Made by a program: the position numbers and the translations under genes
Shown here: positions 57,573 through 64,000 of the stretch, one piece after another
Layout: the number at the start of each line of letters is the position of its first letter
Position numbering within the stretch: the stretch's first letter is position 1
Notes under the pieces: model-generated
The model's database searches: none
Seen by the model: the letters and a program-made list of their open reading frames with translations, nothing else
Told to the model about the DNA's origin: nothing
Source of the DNA: Lycorma delicatula
Lineage: Eukaryota > Arthropoda > Insecta > Hemiptera > Fulgoridae
Direction: 5' to 3'
DNA length: 64,000 nucleotides
Assembly: GCF_047948215.1 (NCBI RefSeq)
Contig: NC_134463.1
Location: 53,827,701-53,891,700 of the forward strand

Positions 57573-57957
57573 GGAATGAGGGTGGACTAAGATGTCTCGG
57601 GGGGACATGAGGGACAGCCCCCTGCGGAGCTGCTGTTCGTCCATGCTTGCTTGGATGGGCGGTGGCAATGAGATACGGGGACTCTCACATCTCTGTATCG
57701 AAAAAACCGAGTCCCGGCGGGGGTGCCCCTGTTTGAGGCATAGCAATCAAGACCGAGTCCCGGCTGCTGGGATGGAACCCAGGAACGGCATAGCCGGGCC
57801 TGGCCACCCCCGGTGGTTAGAGGCAGGCAAGCAAGGAAGATCCTACCGGCCGGTCGACCTGCCATGCCGGACGTACTGCCGGTAGGTGGGAAGGCCCGTT
57901 TGAGTTTGAAGGACATTCCCCTGGGCTGTATGTCCGGCCCAGGAGAATAGGGAAAAA
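57573..57957 (+). mobile_element. GC-rich 385-bp insertion, probably a LINE 3' fragment
   Basis: Abrupt switch to GC-rich sequence, ending in 'gagaatagggaaaaaaag'. The direct repeat aagaaaagtt flanks it at 57563-57572 and 57958-57967, as expected for a target-site duplication. The ORFs on both strands (for example 57592-57885 and 57916-57587) are GC-rich artefacts with no domain. A 5'-truncated LINE is the likely source because of the A-rich 3' end. Confidence 0.6.
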
Positions 57958-58259
57958 AAGAAAAGTTAGAAAAATTTTAATTTTATTTAGAAACCGTACA
58001 CTAGAGTAAAAAGCATTTTATAATAAATATTCAAAACTGAGCCCGGTATTTTCAACACATTTCTTGACACGCTTCTGTACTTATTTTGTTACTCTTTTTT
58101 AGTTTTTCAGGGCTTTTCAGGGCAGGGTTTTTCAGTAGATCAGCCGCATCCATAATACGATAATTAATTCCTCTTGAGAATGTATTTTTGTTTTTGATCC
58201 TATTATTTGTCCCAAATAATTTTTTTTTTTTTAATTGAAAATTTAACACCTCAAAAAAA

Positions 58260-58640
58260 GTTGGTTAAAAATATGCAATAAATAAAAAGATAGCTTTTTC
58301 CGTATTTTGGGGAAGGAGAAAATTGGGGGAACAATTTTTTTTTTAAATGGACAGATAATTATGCACAAATGTTTAGAGCTTAATATTAAGTGGTTTAAAA
58401 CTTTATTGGTTTAGGTTTCCAAAACTTTGAGAAAATCGACGACGAAGAAAGTATATTTATTCCAGCTCCTAGAGAAGTGACCCCAAATTTTTACCAACAA
58501 ATTGTCTCATACATACGAGTATCTGTACAAAATTTCATCAAAATCAGTTTACCTAATCATTAAGTAACACGCCACACACACGTACATACGTACGAACATT
58601 ACCCCCGCCCGCAGTTTTTTTATGGGTCCCTGGGTTATGA
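58260..58640 (-). repeat. Rep3 copy, diverged
   Basis: In reverse complement: 'cataacccagggacccata', 'acgtacgtatgtacgtgtgt', 'gattttgatgaaattttgta' and 'ttggggtcacttctctagg' follow the Rep3 order. Confidence 0.6.
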
Positions 58641-60068
58641 CGTCAAATTTTCTAAATCGAATCTGCCAATTTTCTAAATTCAACTATGAAATGGCAGAGA
58701 GATTTTTCTAGATTTTCTGGACAACGTCATCTTAGTATGTTACTAAGGCCTGCTATACTAAGGTACCGTTATAACTTCATTTTCGTTATTATAAGTAAAA
58801 AAAAAAAAAATCTTTATTTTATTGTCATATTTAGTTGGAAAGGTTTACGAAATAAAAGGATGATACATAAATTTAAATATTTCATCAATAAGATTGCATG
58901 TTTATGAAAACGAAAATAAATGCAAAAATACGTTTTTCTTCTAGATGGATAGACGGTAGACTGGAATTAAATACAGTTGAAGGAATAACTGATAAAATTC
59001 TGCAATCACTTTACTGTAAATTACTATTTCCAGTTAAATTTATTTATAACGTTCCCATAAAACCGCTAATATTAAAATAAACAAATATATTGAACCAAAA
59101 ACATGTTTTTCTGGTAATTTACTTAAAAGTGTTTATAAAATATCATCCTTGGCAATCATTTAAAGTCGAAACATTTTATATACACATCATATAGATAGCA
59201 CTAACTACGGAAAAAATTGCCACCAATCCTAAATATCTGTTATTTTCAAATGATGAAAAGTAGCAATTTATTTCACTACTTCACAACAATCTCTGTCACA
59301 GACATACATACACTCAACCCACCCACCCACACCCGCGCGCGCGCGCACACACACAATCAACAAATTTTCTTATTTATTTTTTCATCCAGTAGAACATGAA
59401 ATATTATTCATGCTTTAATCTAAATAAATGAAATGTCTTTAAAACGATTTAAAATATTAGTTTACCTTTTTATCAGTGATTAACAGGAAATGATATGTTT
59501 TTATTTTTATGCTATACTCTTGGGAAATTTGTGTGTAATATATATGTATATATATTTTTTTTGTTGTAAAAATTCTTTTTATTTGCGCACAGATACGTAA
59601 CTAGTAATTATTATTTATACGAAGAAAAATAAGGCGGATATTTTAAAAATTAAATTAAAAAAATTAGACGTATATTTTTGTAGAAAACGTCCGGTGATTA
59701 ACACGCTTTGAAATATATTTAATATGTTCTTGTAAGAATTACAAACATCAAAAACCGAAGAACTGAAATCAGAAGTTTAGAGGATATAGGAATAAATTAC
59801 TTTTTCCATGTTACATCCTCAAAATATTCCTAAATTATATCCCATATAGTATTATACCTTGGTTGTTTAGCATATAAAAAATTTGTTTGTTTTGCTACAA
59901 AACTGCACAAGTTTTGGTAGGATTTTATTCGTGTAAATTATTACTACATCTATTTGAAATAAATTCACGGTTAATAGATTGTTTTAGATTCCAACGTCAC
60001 TTTTGCATTTTACTAAATAAATAGTTTAAAGGAAAACCCGAGATTATTGGCATAAATTTAAATAGATT
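58641..60068. other. AT-rich unassigned tract
   Basis: Short ORFs (58686-58907, 58898-59080, 59217-59399) without domains. The last runs through the microsatellite below. Confidence 0.5.
59310..59356. repeat. (ACCC)n-(CG)n-(CA)n compound microsatellite
   Basis: 'acccacccaccc', then 'cgcgcgcgcgcgc', then 'acacacacaca'. Alternating purine-pyrimidine DNA of this kind can adopt Z-form. Confidence 0.9.
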
Positions 60069-60082
60069 AAATCTTTTAACCT
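60069..60082 (+). repeat. Target-site duplication, left copy
   Basis: 'aaatcttttaacct', repeated exactly at 60079+300 (60379-60392). Confidence 0.85.
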
Positions 60083-60378
60083 TTCTTTTCCTGTTTAGCC
60101 TCCGGTAACTACTGTTGAGATAATACTTCAGAGGAATGAATGAGGATGATATGTATGAGTGTAAATGAAGTGTAGTCTTGTACATTCTCAGTTCGACCAT
60201 TCCTGAGATGTGTGGTTAATTGAAACCCAACCTCCAAAGAACACCGGTATCCACGATCTACTATTCAAATCCGTGTAAAAACAACTGGCTTTACTAGGAC
60301 TTGAACGCTGGAACTCTCGACTTCCAAATCAGCTGATTTGGGAAGACGCGTTCACTACTAGGCCAACCCGGTGGGTTA
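60083..60378 (-). mobile_element. SINE1, full-length
   Basis: Complete minus-strand copy. The right edge is the tRNA-like head ('aacccaccgggttggcctag' in sense) and the left edge is the tail ('ggaggctaaacaggaaaag'). Very similar to the copy at 51762-52060, including the symmetrical 'caaatcagctgatttgg'. Flanked by a 14-bp direct repeat. Confidence 0.93.
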
Positions 60379-60392
60379 AAATCTTTTAACCT
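60379..60392 (+). repeat. Target-site duplication, right copy
   Basis: Identical to 60069-60082. Confidence 0.85.
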
Positions 60393-60469
60393 AAACGCGT
60401 TTTGATTTACTTTTGTTCGGAACCAACAAATAGCATCCGAATAAAACGAAATCATATCAGTTATTAACA

Positions 60470-61182
60470 GAAATATTCGTTTGTAGATTAGTTAGGCATT
60501 ATTCTAAATAAATTCATCACTTGCCTACCTGTGATTACGGAAAAGATATTATCAGAAACAGATGTTATCTCGAATGTAAAGTTTATTGAACGAATTTAAA
60601 TATATTAAAGACAAAAATAAATTTAACTTTTATATTAAAGCCTCGATAACGAGAACAGTAATTGGTTATCTCTGATCGAGCTTGACTTATATAAAATGCT
60701 ACACAATAAATGACGCCGTAAAATTTATTTTCCTTTATTTTGAGTTTTTCAAAACTAACTATTTCAGAATTCTTGAAAATTTAAAAATTACATTAATAAA
60801 TTTCCAATGCAAATTTTAGTAAAATAATAGTATAGCCGGTCTTTAATTATAAACGAATATTAGAAATATACGTTTCTAGATTAGTTAGGTATTAATCTAA
60901 AAAAATTCATCGCTTGCCTACTTGTGAATACGGAAAAGATATTATCAGAAACAGATGTTATCTCGAATGTAAAGTTTAGTGAACGAATTTAAATATATTA
61001 AAGACAAAAATAAATTTAGCCTTTATATTAAAGCCTCGATAAAATTTATTTTCCATTATTTTGAGTTTTTCAACACTAACTATTTCAGAATTCTTGAAAA
61101 TTTAAAAATTACGTTAATAAATTTCCAATGCAAATTTTAGTAAAATAATAGAACAGCCGGTCTTTAATTATAAGCGAACATC
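60470..61182 (+). repeat. Two-copy tandem duplication, 393-bp period
   Basis: Unit 1 (60470-60862) and unit 2 (60863-61182) agree closely from 'gtagattagttaggcatt/tctagattagttaggtatt' to 'ccggtctttaattata'. Unit 2 lacks about 70 bases corresponding to 60650-60719. Neither copy codes for protein. Confidence 0.93.
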
Positions 61183-61804
61183 TTGTGTACAGCCTTAGAA
61201 AATAAACACGCGCGCGCGTCACTAACATTCAGGTTAGGGTTTAATTATATTTTATTACGGAAAAATATTATTGTTTTTTTTATTTTATTTTAATAACGCA
61301 TATGGACAACTTGCAACAATAAACTGGTTATTTCCTAAAATTTTTATTTTGAAACGTAAAACCATTTTAATATTATTTTGGTTTTTATGAGAATAAATTA
61401 CCAAGTATGAAAATTGTTTCTACTCCTGATAGCCATAAATTGATAAACATTAAAGGTAATATTAAACAGCATACAGACTATTAAAACCATAGATGAATTT
61501 TTGCCTCCTAACGTGATTTTGACGTTTTATGTATCTCTTTATATGGTATGGTAATATTTCTTTTATTAAGGTTACATGTTATTTCATTTCCTAGATTCAT
61601 TCTTTGTTAAATGTTACAACAGATGATGTTTTAAAAAATATTTCCTACTTTGTTTCGAAATGTAAAGTAGTTTTCCAGTGCAAATCTATATAATATAAAT
61701 AATATTATTTAAAATTTTAATTATCTTTTACTGTGAAAATAAGGTATTGGAAAGTACCGTGAGTTTCAAAATTAATATCAGGATTTTAAATCTATATAAT
61801 AAAA
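61183..61804. other. AT-rich unassigned tract
   Basis: Nothing recognised beyond a short (CG)n at about 61208-61218. Confidence 0.5.
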
Positions 61805-62297
61805 AAAAAATACAATGAAATTGTAAACCGTATGGTAGGAGTATCGTAGATATCATTTCTTCCGCTCAAAAATCAAAAATGTTTGTAATGTAAATAAAAT
61901 TGTTTTTAACAAATACTGATATTTTTATTTTTTATCCCCTACATAGCACCGATAAAAATCTATTTCCGCCTTCCGACGTACCGAAAGGGATTTTTTTTGC
62001 TTGTTATATGGAACGCTTAAACATTGTTTATTATCTATTATTGAATATCTATTATCAGTTACATGTATGAATATTTCAAATATATATATTTTTTTAAACA
62101 AAATTCTAAATTAATAGCAAATTTTGATAATAGAAATGTAGTGTCTTACCTTTTTTGATATCAGTATCATTATTTTATTAAAACCAGTTTTACTTATATT
62201 ACAGAAACTTTTGTTTTTAAGCGGAGAAAATCATTGATATCTGCAAGACTGTTACCGTACGGTTTACCATTTCATTGTAATTTTTTTTTATATCACT
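61805..62297. mobile_element. MITE2 foldback with nested Rep2 end
   Basis: Left arm 'tacaatgaaattgtaaaccg' and 'tatggtaggagtatcgtaga' is matched inverted by the right arm ending 'acggtttaccatttcattgt'. The arms are about 120 bp. Between them, 61924-61997 (tatcccctacatagcaccga, ccgccttccgacgtaccgaa) is the 3' end of Rep2. The part 62000-62297 is the reverse complement of 5880-6145. Confidence 0.75.
61924..61997 (+). repeat. Rep2 3'-end fragment
   Basis: Corresponds to the last ~75 bases of Rep2 copies A-D. The rest of the element is absent. Confidence 0.75.
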
Positions 62298-63128
62298 GAG
62301 TTTTCTTAGATTATTCTTTTTGTATGAATTACTGTTATCTTATGGATTTATTATTAGAATTTATTGCATCGAATCGAAGATCCGTGATGTAATATTGCAC
62401 TTATTTGTAAGTGTAACCCTTGATTTTTATTGTATCCTTGGACACACTTTTTTTTGTTATTAATAAACGAATTTTTTTTAGTTCTCCATCAATTAGTTCA
62501 AAGAGTTTTAATTGTAAAATTTTACCAATCGAATTTATTTCTGTTTTATGTAACAAATCTTTGTTGCTACATTTGCAACACTTTTCTACTGTTCGTGTTT
62601 TTTGTTTTTTTATTAGCAGCTATAATCTCTTGTAAACTAATACTGTTATTTTTTTTTAATGAAGTGATGGGAATTAAAAAATATTGTTTCATCTTCATTA
62701 CATTCATTTACATAAAAGCATTTGCTTTTAAAACAAGCTGTAGTATAATTTCTTTAAAATGTTATAATTTCAAGTACATTATCAAGTTTTTGAACGCTAA
62801 CTAATACTATCAAGAACTGCTACCTAGCGGCGCGATTCGTAAACCCACCTTTTTGAGGAAAAAGTGACATATTCGAGTACCGCGGTTCATCTAATGGAAG
62901 AAAAAAGTTGTCTAACTAAGTTCAAGGTATTTTTTGAAAGTATTATTCATTATAATTCTAATTGTTAATGGAAAAGTAAATACCCATAATGTACATATCT
63001 AGGAATCATAAAATCCTCACAAAATATTACAGTTTGCACGAGACTCCCCAAAACTGAATGTTTTTTTTTTGTACCGTATCTCCATGGCAAGTTAAAGGCT
63101 GTTTTTTTGCGCGTGGAAGCAAGTATCT
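62298..63128. other. Unassigned tract with low-complexity ORFs
   Basis: Overlapping plus-strand ORFs at 62420-62635 and 62430-62804 are Phe/Leu-rich. The opposite strand around 62600-62430 has an open stretch with CCKCSNKDLLHKTEINS that could be a small Cys-pair exon, but without support. I call neither. Confidence 0.4.
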
Positions 63129-63524
63129 GTAATGAACTACCTTGATATGCTAAACTATGGCTCTTTCCTCAATTGGAATACGAACCACAGAACTTTATTT
63201 GGCCACAAGATGATGTGCCCCTCACTGGATAACGCTGTTCGTGATTGGTTGAACGATATTCTCCCCGACCGCTGGATTGGTCGCCGGAGACCAGATGACA
63301 GGTCTTGTTTGCCGTGGCCTCCACGTTCGCCTGATATGACCCCGTGCGGGTTTTTTTTCTTTGGAGGTTTATAAAGGATGAAGTGTATGTGCCACTATTA
63401 CCAGCTGATCTATCCGACTTGAGACAGGATTGAAGCTGCTGTCGCATCAATTACGCCAGACTTGCTGATTAAAGTATGGAATGAACTCTGTTATCGGCTG
63501 GATGTGTGTCGTGAACATCTATAG
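63129..63524 (+). pseudogene. Mariner-like transposase C-terminal relic
   Basis: Begins YLDMLNYGSF, then a frameshifted 'QQDGAPPHW' block (bases 63200-63225 read QDDVPLTG in the second frame), then NAVRDWLNDILPDRWIGRR, WPPRSPDMTPCGFFFF (the third catalytic Asp is replaced by Gly in 'TPCDF'), a frame change to KDEVYVPLLPADLSDLR, and a last frame with PDLLIKVWNELCYRLDVC ending at the TAG 63522-63524. At least three frames are used, so it is dead. Related to, but distinct from, the transposase at 51435-52242. Confidence 0.88.
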
Positions 63525-63866
63525 GAAAGACTATTTGAGTTGCTATTTCATTTAATGTGTAGTTTATTAATATAAGTAAAACGTAATAAATATTACATAA
63601 CTTTAAAACCCCGATATTAGTTTTGAAACACACGACAAATGTAAAACTGCAATAATTTTTGTGTGTGAATATTTGTTTCGGCCGTACATAACAAATATGT
63701 TCGAATAGAAATGAAATTAAGATACTTACAGTAAGTATTTTCAAATTCATTCAGATTTGATGATTTTTTAAAATTTTTCTTATATTACGGTGAATATTTT
63801 TGCATAAACAGAATGAAATATGACCCAACCAAGTCAAGTGATTCACTTAACGTCTCGAGATAAATA
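63525..63866. other. AT-rich unassigned tract
   Basis: A minus-strand 93-codon ORF at 63469-63750 overlaps the mariner relic and has no domain. Confidence 0.5.
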
Positions 63867-63867
63867 T

Positions 63868-64000
63868 GTGGTTAAATATAGGAAAAGGAACTGGCTAAGA
63901 CATTGCATGAGAAGAAGGTGTTTATTAGTGAATGCGATAGAAGACTTGGTGAATGAAAGGAAAAGATTTTAAATGATGGATGGGATTATAGAAAAGGAAA
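63868..64000 (+). pseudogene. LINE C-terminal fragment, cut by window end
   Basis: The frame reads RKRNWLRHCMRRRCLLVNA and IEDLVNERKRF, then a stop, then MMDGIIE. This is the C-terminal block of LINE polyproteins that usually reads 'RRNWLGHxLRRxCLLxxxxEGxVxGxRxxGRRR...MxDxI'. It follows the reverse transcriptase in the element type seen at 43720-44580, but in the opposite orientation. The fragment continues beyond the window. Confidence 0.62.

Noticed and set aside
57587..57916. Overlapping 97-109 codon ORFs on both strands
   Set aside because: They arise from GC-rich, stop-poor sequence. No domain, and the segment is an insertion flanked by a direct repeat.
62420..62804. Overlapping hydrophobic ORFs as membrane proteins
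   Set aside because: Two frames of the same T-rich DNA are open. Phe/Leu richness follows composition, not selection.
1..64000. CRISPR arrays, bacterial operons, rRNA genes
   Set aside because: No regular spacer-repeat array, no ribosome-binding-site and ORF organisation, and no rRNA-like conserved blocks were seen. The window is eukaryotic intergenic or intronic DNA.

Overview
This 64-kb window is strongly AT-rich eukaryotic DNA with no recognisable intact host gene. Most of what can be identified is decayed mobile-element sequence. The setting suggests an insect with a large, repeat-rich genome. The evidence is two tRNA-derived SINE families, Tc1/mariner relics, several non-LTR (LINE) relics, many short inverted-repeat elements, long (AT)n tracts and one short (CCTAA)n run matching the insect telomere unit. 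A hemipteran is my best guess from the general look of the SINEs and LINEs, but the window alone does not prove it.

Layout. From 1 to 3.6 kb there is a SINE, then the 3' end of a LINE (RNase H tail, zinc-knuckle-like tail, a 3' UTR with three stem-loops, poly-A) and the first copies of an interspersed family I call Rep1. From 4 to 8 kb there are two foldback/MITE families and a SINE with an A-tail. From 9 to 14 kb there are two copies of Rep2 (about 750 bp), SINEs, and a 125-bp-arm inverted repeat at 11.66-11.95 kb whose arms carry a hammerhead-ribozyme-like core. From 14 to 36 kb there is AT-rich filler with SINEs, more Rep1, Rep2 and Rep3 copies, a second LINE 3' end, and a LINE relic pair in opposite orientations at 35 kb. 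At 37.5-38.9 kb a structure with roughly 170-bp inverted arms encloses a clean 70-codon ORF of unknown family.

From 39 to 49 kb there are more repeats, a 62-bp perfect palindrome, a minus-strand LINE reverse-transcriptase relic (43.7-44.6 kb), a third LINE 3' end (45.2-45.6 kb) and a mariner-like relic. At 51.2-52.4 kb lies a mariner-like element with both terminal inverted repeats, itself interrupted by a full-length SINE with a 12-bp target-site duplication. From 54 to 58 kb there is a degraded coding-like tract with a nested GC-rich hairpin, then a GC-rich 385-bp insertion bounded by a 10-bp direct repeat. From 60 to 64 kb there are another full SINE with a 14-bp duplication, a 393-bp tandem duplication, a foldback element, a mariner transposase relic and a LINE C-terminus running off the end.

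How the parts relate. The three LINE 3' ends share a terminal stem-loop with compensatory base changes just before the A-tail. Such a structure could be read by the LINE reverse transcriptase. Some SINE copies end in A-runs and have target-site duplications, as expected for LINE-driven mobilisation. Nested insertions give relative ages: SINE1 is younger than the Rep1 copy at 30.2-31.1 kb and younger than the mariner-like element at 51 kb. Open reading frames of 60-132 codons elsewhere are mostly spurious or lie inside repeats, and are not annotated as genes.
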